Source: Arcicella rigui (GTDB lineage Bacteria > Bacteroidota > Bacteroidia > Cytophagales > Spirosomataceae). Taken from it: DNA of 64,000 nucleotides. The notes under the pieces were generated by a model, which did no database searches, was not told the DNA's origin, and saw only the letters and a list, made by a program, of their open reading frames with translations. Shown piece after piece: positions 7,243 to 14,876 of the stretch. Within the stretch, counting starts at the first letter, position 1. Every line of letters starts with the position of its first letter. The stretch spans positions 1-64,000 of the forward strand of contig NZ_JAYFUM010000028.1 in assembly GCF_034929435.1 (NCBI RefSeq), read 5' to 3'. Both the position numbers and the translations under genes were made by a program.

Positions 7243-8754
7243 ATGCGACACATAGAAATAATGGATACGACACTCCGTGATGGTGAACAAACCAGTGGAG
7301 TGTCTTTTTCGGCTACTGAGAAATTAGCAATCGCTCAATTATTATTAAAAGAAGTAAAAGTTGATCGTTTGGAAGTAGCTTCTGCAAGAGTATCCGACGG
7401 TGAATTTCAAGCGGTAAAAAAAATTACCTCTTGGGCAAGCGATAACGGATTGATTGATAAAATCGAAGTATTGACCTTTGTTGATGGCGAAACTTCGGTG
7501 AATTGGATGATTGAAGCAGGGGCAAAAGTGATGAATCTTCTAACAAAAGGTTCGATGAATCACCTCACGCACCAACTCAAGAAAACCCCAGAACAACACT
7601 TTTCGGAAATTTCAAAAGTAATTACTTTAGCTCGTTCTAAAGACATTCAGTGCAATGTTTATTTAGAAGATTGGAGTAATGGTATGCGTAATTCTCCCGA
7701 ATATGTTTTCCAATTTTTAGATTTTCTAAGTACTCAGCCCATCAAAAGAGTATTATTACCTGATACTTTGGGCGTACTTACACCGCACGAAAGCTATGAT
7801 TACATTTATCAAATTGTAAATCGTTATCCGAATCAACACTTTGATTTTCATGCTCATAACGACTATGATTTAAGTATTGCCAACGTGATGGAAGCCGTTA
7901 GAGCAGGTGTACAAGGACTTCATTTAACGGTAAATGGTATGGGCGAAAGAGCAGGAAATGCTCCTTTGGCAAGTACTATTGCGGTTTTAAAAGACTTTAT
8001 GCCTGAAGTAGAGACTTCTGTGGTGGAAGGCTCGCTTTATTCGGTGAGTAAATTGGTTGAAACTTTTTCTGGATTTAGAATTCCTGTAAATAAACCCGTA
8101 GTAGGTGAAAACGTTTTCACACAAACAGCGGGTATTCATGCCGACGGAGATAACAAAAACAATTTGTACTTCAACGACCTGATGCCAGAACGCTTCGGTA
8201 GAGAACGTAAATACGCTTTGGGGAAAACTTCAGGAAAAGCCAATATAGAGAAGAATCTTCAAAAATTAGGCATTAAATTATCACAAGAAGACCTCAAGAA
8301 AGTAACGCAACGCATCATTGAACTTGGCGACCGCAAGGAAGTAGTTACTCAAGAAGATTTGCCTTATATTATCTCAGATGTAATTGATAGTAATACGGTT
8401 GAAGAAAAAGTAGAAGTAATCAATTATGTATTGACGCACTCTAAAAATCTTCGCCCTTCAGCTACGGTAAGAGTAAAAATCGAAGAGCAAATTTTTGAAG
8501 AAAACGCACAAGGCGATGGTCAGTACGATGCTTTTATGAATGCTTTGAAAAAGATTTACCTTAAAAAAGAAGTAAATCTACCAATGCTTCGTGACTACGC
8601 TGTAAGGATTCCACCCGGAGGAAATACAGATGCCCTTTGTGAAACCATCATTACTTGGGAACATATCGGAAAAGAATTCAAAACCAGAGGCTTAGATTCA
8701 GACCAAACAGTATCAGCCATTAAAGCAACTCAAAAAATGCTGAATTTGATTTAG
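7243..8754 (+). CDS. cimA: (R)-citramalate synthase, Leptospira type
   Basis: A 503-residue member of the isopropylmalate/citramalate synthase family: TIM-barrel catalytic domain, linker and C-terminal regulatory domain. It condenses pyruvate and acetyl-CoA to citramalate, the first step of pyruvate-based isoleucine synthesis. DTTLRDGEQTSG (8-19) gives the catalytic Arg12/Asp13, and HAHNDYD carries metal ligands. Leu77, Leu100 and Tyr140 (NVYLEDWSNG) align with the residues that select pyruvate in Leptospira CimA, and long runs such as NLLTKGS, GENVFTQTAGIHADGD and VRIPPGG also match it. True LeuA has a different pocket and opening. It is between leuD and leuB, whose products can process citramalate. 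Automatic annotation may call it leuA. Confidence 0.85.
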   Translation: MRHIEIMDTTLRDGEQTSGVSFSATEKLAIAQLLLKEVKVDRLEVASARVSDGEFQAVKKITSWASDNGLIDKIEVLTFVDGETSVNWMIEAGAKVMNLLTKGSMNHLTHQLKKTPEQHFSEISKVITLARSKDIQCNVYLEDWSNGMRNSPEYVFQFLDFLSTQPIKRVLLPDTLGVLTPHESYDYIYQIVNRYPNQHFDFHAHNDYDLSIANVMEAVRAGVQGLHLTVNGMGERAGNAPLASTIAVLKDFMPEVETSVVEGSLYSVSKLVETFSGFRIPVNKPVVGENVFTQTAGIHADGDNKNNLYFNDLMPERFGRERKYALGKTSGKANIEKNLQKLGIKLSQEDLKKVTQRIIELGDRKEVVTQEDLPYIISDVIDSNTVEEKVEVINYVLTHSKNLRPSATVRVKIEEQIFEENAQGDGQYDAFMNALKKIYLKKEVNLPMLRDYAVRIPPGGNTDALCETIITWEHIGKEFKTRGLDSDQTVSAIKATQKMLNLI

Positions 8755-9020
8755 AATTAGTGAGTTGCTATTGAGTGAGTTAGTGAATTGTGATTTAGTG
8801 ATTACACACTGTGTTATCCAATTTACAAAAAACTAAAGTATTAAATGTTAAAATTCTTAAGTCTTGATTCTTTTATCTTGAATCCTAAAGTCCAGAATTC
8901 TCAAGTCTTGAATCTTACTTCTTGTATCTTGAATCTATCTTAAAATCTAATAATCCTTTAGTCTTAAAGTCCTCAAGTCTTGAATCTTGTGTCTAAAGTC
9001 TAAAAAAGTCTAAATAAAAA
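8755..9020. repeat. degenerate 7-bp repeat tract
   Basis: The cimA-leuB gap is filled by heptamer-like words. The left part has TTAGTGA and ATTGTGA variants. From about 8850 there is a long run of TCTTGAA, TCTTAAA and TCTAAAG variants, mostly in register. Unlike the tract after leuD, the long part is a direct repeat and not a clean hairpin. The leuB start follows within 10 bases, so the tract is probably transcribed as leader. Confidence 0.65.
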
Positions 9021-9025
9021 AATAA

Positions 9026-10087
9026 ATGAAATTAAACATCGCAGTATTATCTGGTGACGGAATTGGCCCAGAAGTAATCGACCAAGCGTTAAAAGTTGTC
9101 AATGCTATTGGTAAAAAATATAACCACGAAATCAATCTTACTCATGCACTTACGGGAGCAGTAGCGATTGATGAAACAGGAAATCCTTATCCAGACGAAA
9201 CGCACGAAATCTGTATGCAAGCAGATGCCGTATTGTTCGGAGCAATCGGTCATCCACGTTTTGATAACGACCCTTCTGCAAAAGTTCGTCCTGAGCAAGG
9301 TTTGTTGGCAATGCGTAAGAAATTAGGATTGTATGCCAATATCCGTCCTACTTTAGTATTCCCTTCTTTGTTACATAAATCACCATTAAGAAGAGAATTA
9401 ATCGAAAATGCAGACTTTGTTTGTATTCGTGAACTAACTGGCGGTATCTATTTCGGCGATAAAGGCAGAAACGAAACTCGTGATAAAGCTTGGGACGTAT
9501 GCGAATATACGAAACCAGAAGTTGAAAGAATCGTTCGTTTGGCTTATGAGTACGCAATGAAGCGTCGTAAGAAACTTTGTATCGTTGACAAAGCAAACGT
9601 ATTAGAAACTTCAAGACTTTGGAGAGAAGTAGCACAAGGAATCGAAAAAGAATATCCAGAAGTAGCTACTGAATACTTATTCGTTGACGCTGCGGCTATG
9701 CGTATCATCCAATGGCCAGAAGGTTTCGACGTAATGGTGACAGAAAATATGTTTGGTGACATCTTAACGGACGAAGCTTCTGTAATCTCTGGTTCTATGG
9801 GCTTAATGCCATCAGCTTCTATTGGTTTACATACTTCTGTATTCGAACCAATCCACGGAAGTTACCCACAAGCGGCTGGTAAAAACATTGCTAACCCTCT
9901 TGGAACTGTACTTTCAGCAGCAATGATGTTTGAATATGCTTTCAAATTGATGGACGAAGCAAATGAAATCAAAGACATCGTTAATAAATCATTAGCAGAA
10001 GGCATCGTTACGGTTGATATTGCAGATGGTGGCAAAGCATACTCTACTTCAGAAGTAGGTGACTGGTTAGCGTCACAGATTGTGTAA
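9026..10087 (+). CDS. leuB: 3-isopropylmalate dehydrogenase
   Basis: A 353-residue NAD-dependent beta-decarboxylating dehydrogenase that oxidises 3-isopropylmalate, and also 3-methylmalate in the citramalate route. The start MKLNIAVLSGDGIGPEVIDQA is typical. Conserved points are RELTGGIYFGDKGR (substrate), the metal-binding MFGDILTDEASVISGSMGLMPSASIG and the NAD loop HGSYPQAAGKNIANPLG. It is the last gene of the leu cluster and ends at a bidirectional terminator. Confidence 0.97.
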   Translation: MKLNIAVLSGDGIGPEVIDQALKVVNAIGKKYNHEINLTHALTGAVAIDETGNPYPDETHEICMQADAVLFGAIGHPRFDNDPSAKVRPEQGLLAMRKKLGLYANIRPTLVFPSLLHKSPLRRELIENADFVCIRELTGGIYFGDKGRNETRDKAWDVCEYTKPEVERIVRLAYEYAMKRRKKLCIVDKANVLETSRLWREVAQGIEKEYPEVATEYLFVDAAAMRIIQWPEGFDVMVTENMFGDILTDEASVISGSMGLMPSASIGLHTSVFEPIHGSYPQAAGKNIANPLGTVLSAAMMFEYAFKLMDEANEIKDIVNKSLAEGIVTVDIADGGKAYSTSEVGDWLASQIV

Positions 10088-10108
10088 TTTGTACTATCTT
10101 CTTTTTCT

Positions 10109-10145
10109 AAAAAAGCTTTCGAATTCTCTTTCGAGAGCTTTTTTT
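10109..10145. terminator. bidirectional terminator leuB / umuC
   Basis: AAAAAAGCT at 10109-10117 pairs with AGCTTTTTT at the right end, with TCGAA/TTCGA extending the stem inward. T runs on both strands suit the two convergent genes. The umuC stop codon overlaps its edge. Confidence 0.8.
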
Positions 10146-11418
10146 ATTCCTTTTCCTCCACCCTAACAATTATTGCATCATCTATTTCAGTAGTATAGCG
10201 TTTGGAAAGTTGTTTTTGTTTCATCTTCCATGTTCTTGATAAGTCTTGGGTGGCTAATTTGATTTTGTTTGTCCCTGTTTTTTGATTGATTTTGTCGATT
10301 ACTTCCATCAATTTCTGATGTTTGGGATTGCTATTGGCGAATAAGTTCATCTGCTGTGTGGCTGATGGACTAAAATCCATCACTATTACGCCTGCTTTCT
10401 TGTATGCTAAACCTTTTTTAAAGATTTTTTCTAAGGCTTTTGTCGCAAATTGAGCAATTTCTATGTTTGAATTGGTCGGATAGGGCAATTGCATCACATA
10501 ACTATTGCTATACTGCTCTAATTCTTTTCTATGGCGATTGGTTTTTAGAAAAACCATGAGTGCATTACAACATGATTGTTGCTTTCGTAGCTTTTCGGCA
10601 CAACTAATGGCAAATGTGATGACTCTTTCTTTTATGTATTCATAATCCGTGTAGTTTTTATCAAAACTTCTGGTAGTGGCAATATTCTTTTTGTCTTCTA
10701 CTACTTCTAAATCAAGACAATTGATGCCTAATAACTCTTTGTATAAACGTAAACCTACTATTCCCATGAGCTTTTGTACCCATGCTTCATTGCGTTGAGT
10801 AAAATCATACGCAGTATTGATACCTTCTTTCTTCAATGTTTTGCTTAGTCGATAACCAATGCCCCAAACGTCTTCTATGGCAAGCCATTTCAAAGCCTTA
10901 ATCCTCTTTTCTTCGTTATCAATCAGATAAACATTGCCTGTTTTGTCTGGAAATTTTTTGGCAATCCTATTCGCTACTTTAGCGAGTACTTTGGTTGGGG
11001 CTATTCCTACGCTGATAGGAATTCCTGTGCCTTTGGTAACACGGTATCGTATCTTGTTACCGTATTCTTGTAAATTGAAATACGCTTCAAAGCCTTCAAA
11101 CTTTAAAAAGGCTTCGTCGATGCTATAAACTTCAATATCGGGTGAAAACTCGGCTAACAAAGTCATCACACGATTACTCATGTCGCCATATAATGGATAA
11201 TTGGACGATACTACATGGATATTTTCTTTTTTAAAAAAGGCTTCGTACTGATAAGCTACTGCTCCCATAGGTACACCTTTTTCTTTTGCTTCATTACTTC
11301 TCGAAATCACACAACCATCATTATTCGACAGTACAACAATAGGTTGTTTTCTCAACTTTGGCTGAAAAACTCGCTCACAAGAAGCATAAAAGTTATTACA
11401 ATCTACTAATGCAAACAT
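10144..11418 (-). CDS. umuC: DNA polymerase V catalytic subunit (Y family)
   Basis: A 424-residue translesion polymerase. The Y-family palm is clear: MFALVDCNNFYASCERVF with the first catalytic Asp, LSNNDGCVISRS, and VYSIDEAFLKF with the Asp-Glu pair. The little-finger domain follows, and QQMNLFA near residue 362 is a sliding-clamp binding motif. It copies past lesions together with processed UmuD. The umuD gene lies upstream on the same strand with 129 bp between them, so they probably form one damage-induced unit. The gap holds ATGAATT/GTGAATG heptamer words. Confidence 0.96.
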   Translation of the reverse strand: MFALVDCNNFYASCERVFQPKLRKQPIVVLSNNDGCVISRSNEAKEKGVPMGAVAYQYEAFFKKENIHVVSSNYPLYGDMSNRVMTLLAEFSPDIEVYSIDEAFLKFEGFEAYFNLQEYGNKIRYRVTKGTGIPISVGIAPTKVLAKVANRIAKKFPDKTGNVYLIDNEEKRIKALKWLAIEDVWGIGYRLSKTLKKEGINTAYDFTQRNEAWVQKLMGIVGLRLYKELLGINCLDLEVVEDKKNIATTRSFDKNYTDYEYIKERVITFAISCAEKLRKQQSCCNALMVFLKTNRHRKELEQYSNSYVMQLPYPTNSNIEIAQFATKALEKIFKKGLAYKKAGVIVMDFSPSATQQMNLFANSNPKHQKLMEVIDKINQKTGTNKIKLATQDLSRTWKMKQKQLSKRYTTEIDDAIIVRVEEKE

Positions 11419-11547
11419 CCTTTTTAGGAGTGATGAATTGTGAATGATGAATTATGAATGAAATTAGTCGTCATCAAAGATTAAATCATCACAATATACC
11501 TAATCATTGAATTAAGACTTAATCAATTTAGCTTTTGCATAATCTCT

Positions 11548-11997
11548 TTAATGTTTTTGTATAGAAAAAGTAACGATTCCCCAAATCTCAAAATCATTAT
11601 ATTCGGTAATTTTGGTTGGTTGATAGTTTTTATTGGCTGGCATTAGCCATATACCGTCTTTATTTACTTTCAAACGCTTCAATACAAATTCCCCATCTAA
11701 AATACATACCGCTATTTTTCCATCTGTTGGTTCAAGAGACTTATCTATGATTAGCAAATCTTTATGCCCTATACCCGAATCCATCATTGATACACCATCC
11801 GTAAACGCAATGAAGGTTGTTGAAGGATTTTTGATAAGGTATTTGTTTAAATCTATCGCTGTATCTAAAAAATCTGCGGCAGGCGAAGGAAATCCAGCAC
11901 TAATTCCTCCTTCTATTAAAGGTAATTCTAAGCTTGTTTCAGATGAAACAGCATATATTTTTAATGCTCCTTTGGTTGAAATGGCTTTTACGTTCAT
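11548..11997 (-). CDS. umuD: UmuD-type self-cleaving protease subunit
   Basis: A 149-residue LexA/UmuD-fold protein. Auto-cleavage is expected at Ala34-Gly35, in SAGFPSPAADFLD. The Ser-Lys dyad is Ser70 (GVSMMDSGI) and Lys107 (FVLKRL). The usual GDSM is GVSM here, a change next to the nucleophile that may be harmless. After RecA-stimulated cleavage UmuD' joins UmuC. There is no DNA-binding head, so it is not LexA. An inverted repeat at 12042-12071 upstream may be its control site. Confidence 0.93.
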   Translation of the reverse strand: MNVKAISTKGALKIYAVSSETSLELPLIEGGISAGFPSPAADFLDTAIDLNKYLIKNPSTTFIAFTDGVSMMDSGIGHKDLLIIDKSLEPTDGKIAVCILDGEFVLKRLKVNKDGIWLMPANKNYQPTKITEYNDFEIWGIVTFSIQKH

Positions 11998-12041
11998 AAA
12001 TCTAAAATACTACATTTTTGTAACAAACAAAATGGTTTTTG

Positions 12042-12071
12042 GTTTTGATAATTTTTGAATGTTGTCAAAAC
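12042..12071. promoter_or_regulatory. candidate umuD operator
   Basis: GTTTTGA (12042-12048) and TCAAAAC (12065-12071) form an inverted repeat separated by 16 bp, 45-75 bp upstream of the umuD start. The position suits a damage-response repressor, but no repressor gene or known box links to it in this window. Confidence 0.3.
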
Positions 12072-12235
12072 TCCGTAGGCTTGTTTTAAATCAACAAGCT
12101 TATGCTTTCAATCTCTATTTCCTTTCACAAGATTTTATAGTTTTAGAAAATTAAACAACAAGTATTTATACACTAATTTACCCCTTGTATGACCTTCCAC
12201 TTGTCTCGTTTATTGCAAGAAATGAGATGTAGAAA

Positions 12236-12267
12236 CTAAAAATCCCCTCTTTGTTGAAAAGGGGATT
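12236..12267 (-). terminator. terminator of the 12354-13256 gene
   Basis: AATCCCCT (12241-12248) pairs with AGGGGATT (12260-12267), followed on the minus strand by TTTTAG. It lies about 90 bases past the stop of the minus-strand gene. Confidence 0.6.
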
Positions 12268-12353
12268 CTGACTCAAGCTTTCATTAAAGAATAATTGATT
12301 ATTAGCTTCTTTTTAGGTAATCACTAATAATAAACATCTACCAATTTTATCTA

Positions 12354-13256
12354 TTATTCTTTTAACTGCACTTCTACCCTATTGATTTTACCCATTTTTA
12401 CCTGAAATCCAACGATTGTACTTGTCTGATAGCCAGCGGCTTGAACATTGATTTGATAAATTCCTGTCTTTAGGGGTTTTATACCAAAAAGTCCATCTTT
12501 ATCACTTTGCGTACTCATCGTTGTTTCTCCCGAAATACTAATTTCTGCTCCTTGAATAAGCTTTCCGTCTGAGCTACTGATAACTTTTCCTTTTAATTGG
12601 GTCGTAACAGTATTAGGAGCATCTATTTGTCTTACTTTTTTGTAAGCTTTTACAAAATCTGGATTCGTTTTATTGAATACGATAACTAATTTATCCAAAC
12701 GATTTTTCAATAAATCATCTATTTCATTAATGGAGTTTGAAATGTTGGCAGAAAAGCTTGATTTTTCAGACTTTGTGGTTTTTCCTTTGGGCAAAACAGC
12801 ATTATAAGTTTCCATTGCTTCTTCTAATTGTGCCAAAAGTTGTGCATTTACACCAAAGTCTGTTAATACACTAAGATTGTCGAAAGCTGCCTTATAAATA
12901 TTACTAACAGTAGGTACAATAACGTCTTCCCTTAAACGCTTTAGTTCGCTGTAAGAATACTTGACTTCATCTTTTAACACCTTGTTCTGAATGGTATCTG
13001 CATAGGCAAATACTAATCCAGCAATATCTGCGGCTAATGCAGACAAATTGTCTTTGGCTTTAGTCTTGTCTTCTGTAATCCCAGCCGTGTGCTTAATTTC
13101 TAAAGAAAGGTAATTGGTGATATTGGTAATGAGGGCATCTAATTGGCTTAAACCTTGTGAAAATGCCACATTGTCTGCAACAATGCTGTTGTTGCTTTTG
13201 CATAACAATTGTACGCTACGGTACATATTAAGCTTAGATTCTTGAATTGCATTCAT
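12354..13256 (-). CDS. helical protein with C-terminal CarboxypepD_reg-like domain
   Basis: A 300-residue protein with no signal peptide or membrane span, starting MNAIQESKLNMYRSVQLL. Residues 1 to about 210 look all-helical, with repeated long amphipathic stretches (AFSQGLSQLDALITNITNYL, SALAADIAGLVFAYADTI). From about 217 the sequence turns into a beta-sandwich of the CarboxypepD_reg type: LKGKVISSSDGKLIQGAEISI, then GIYQINVQAAGYQ. I recognise this as a recurrent, uncharacterised Bacteroidota architecture. Its upstream region is the 21-bp phased array (13311-13814), starting 55 bp before the start codon. That arrangement is repeated at 32776-33892 with another uncharacterised protein. Function unknown. 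Confidence 0.8.
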   Translation of the reverse strand: MNAIQESKLNMYRSVQLLCKSNNSIVADNVAFSQGLSQLDALITNITNYLSLEIKHTAGITEDKTKAKDNLSALAADIAGLVFAYADTIQNKVLKDEVKYSYSELKRLREDVIVPTVSNIYKAAFDNLSVLTDFGVNAQLLAQLEEAMETYNAVLPKGKTTKSEKSSFSANISNSINEIDDLLKNRLDKLVIVFNKTNPDFVKAYKKVRQIDAPNTVTTQLKGKVISSSDGKLIQGAEISISGETTMSTQSDKDGLFGIKPLKTGIYQINVQAAGYQTSTIVGFQVKMGKINRVEVQLKE

Positions 13257-13310
13257 GTTGTTTGGTAGTTGGGGAAAAATAAAATGTAGGTATCAAAAAA
13301 GGTAAACTAC

Positions 13311-13814
13311 TCACTCAATGTTTTAAACAAGGCTCTCGATGTTTCAACTTAATTATTCATTTTTCATTGATAATTTATCAAATCATAAAAATATTTGCTC
13401 AATGCTTTTAACGAATTGCTCAATGTTGTAGCATAATTACTCATTGATAGAAACTATTTATTCAATGTTAGACATTAATTGCTCATTGATTGACACGACT
13501 TAGTGATTGTTAAAACATAATTGCTGATAGATACAGTCAATTTGGTCAATGCGTGATATTAATAGGCTAATGATTGACATAATTTTATCAATGTTGAAGC
13601 ATAATTGAACCTTGATACAGGCAAATACATTCTTTTTAACAACAGACTGTTCAATGATGAATCAGATTTGTCTATTGTTTAACAAAAATTACTCGTTGAT
13701 TTACAATAATTGATTGTTGTGTAGTAAGTATAGCTACTTGTTTGAACAATGAATATTATTGTATTAGACATAGCGACCATTGCTTTACGATTAATTGTTT
13801 TAGGGCAATTAATT
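13311..13814. repeat. degenerate array of 24 phased 21-bp repeats
   Basis: The sequence falls on an exact 21-bp grid from 13311 with no indel for 24 units. The unit opens TTGCTCAATG, followed by a looser A/T-rich part ending in CATAA. Clear units start at 13395, 13416, 13437, 13458, 13479, 13500, 13542, 13563, 13584, 13647 and 13689. Positions 6-10 alternate among CAATG, CATTG, TAATG and CGTTG. Units differ at many other positions, yet the spacing is kept, which suggests selection on helical phase (two turns). Stops in the units rule out coding. Register fades after about 13793. It lies upstream of the 12354-13256 gene. Confidence 0.85.
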
Positions 13815-14144
13815 GTAAGTGTTTTTTAGACCAATGCCTTGCAGAAGACAAACAGGTCAATCTTGGGTTATAGGAAATAAATACGACTTGTGTTGCTTAC
13901 TCCAAAGAGTAAATGAAATTAGGTTTTGGGTGATAAGATGATGTTTAAATTGTATAATCAAATATAGATAATTTTAACTAAAGATAAAAGAGAAAATACT
14001 ATTTCTTATTTTGCGGTAAATTTTATTAGCTCAACAAAACTAATTTACCTTTAACACACTCATTAACAGCAATATAGTTGCAAAATAACTCTTTAACGAT
14101 TACCTAAAAAATCATTAATAGATCAAAAACATTTCCACAAAACT
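13815..14144. other. intergenic tail of the 21-bp array
   Basis: About 330 bp without a gene. The repeat register is lost after roughly 13835. A GGTAAATT/AATTTACC inverted repeat at 14016-14049 lies about 100 bp before the next lipoprotein gene and could be part of its control region. No promoter matching the phylum consensus was convincing. Confidence 0.4.
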
Positions 14145-14738
14145 ATGAACATTAACCTCAAAAACTATTTATTATTTATCTTATTGATAGTACTCAATGT
14201 GGCTTGTACAAAAGACGATAGCGACATAAGCTTGGTATTACCCAACAAAACACAGACTGGTGAACATACTTTTGGTTTTTTATTGAACGAAAAAGTATGG
14301 ATAAATTACGGACAAGTTTGTTTTCCTTTTGCAGGCGGTTGCAGAGAAAACCTACAAGTATATTATTTCCCTAATAAAAACTTCTTGATTAATGCCGATA
14401 AGGTACTTTATAAAAACGGCTCATGGAATACTTCAGAAAGTATTGACATTGCTGTTGACGAATTATTAACGGCTAAAACGTATCGTTCTGTGAATAAAGA
14501 TAAAGTATCGGCTTTTTACACTTTTGAAGGACAGGGGCAACAACCCAAACAATATCTTCCGCACAAAACTCGTCCTGATTTTAATGTTCGTATCACTACA
14601 TTAGACAGCGTAAAACGTACAATGTCAGGGGAGTTTAATGGTACATTGTTTAGAGTTGTTGATTTATCAAGTTTGGCTCTTTCAGAAAGCGATTCAATCA
14701 TTATAAAAGATGGGAGATTTGATGCCAAACTAAAATAG
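14145..14738 (+). CDS. uncharacterised lipoprotein
   Basis: A 197-residue exported lipoprotein. The signal peptide ends in the lipobox LNVAC with Cys21, and CTKDDSD follows, acidic residues that in this phylum can direct surface export. The mature part has a FGFLLNEKVWINYGQVCF segment, a second Cys pair around FAGGCREN, and beta-strand-rich text to the end (EFNGTLFRVVDL). It resembles the many small lipoproteins found in this phylum, but I cannot place it in a named family. It stands alone before the PIG-L gene. Confidence 0.75.
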   Translation: MNINLKNYLLFILLIVLNVACTKDDSDISLVLPNKTQTGEHTFGFLLNEKVWINYGQVCFPFAGGCRENLQVYYFPNKNFLINADKVLYKNGSWNTSESIDIAVDELLTAKTYRSVNKDKVSAFYTFEGQGQQPKQYLPHKTRPDFNVRITTLDSVKRTMSGEFNGTLFRVVDLSSLALSESDSIIIKDGRFDAKLK

Positions 14739-14876
14739 CCAAAAATCATCATAATTAGCTCAATTGAAGCTATTCAGCGAAATTATTTTATCAATTTATT
14801 AAAACTTGTTACTTTCCTATTCTAAAAGAATCAAAAACTTTCGAGTAATTTCACTTTGTACCATAATTTTTAAACG

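Noticed and set aside
7243..8754. 2-isopropylmalate synthase (leuA)
   Set aside because: The neighbourhood suggests it, but pocket residues and long shared runs match the Leptospira citramalate synthase better.
11548..11997. LexA repressor
   Set aside because: The protein is 149 residues with no DNA-binding head and is paired with umuC, so it is UmuD.
13311..13814. Possible protein with heptapeptide repeats, because 21 bp is seven codons
   Set aside because: TAA or TGA occurs within the units and no long open frame covers the array on either strand.
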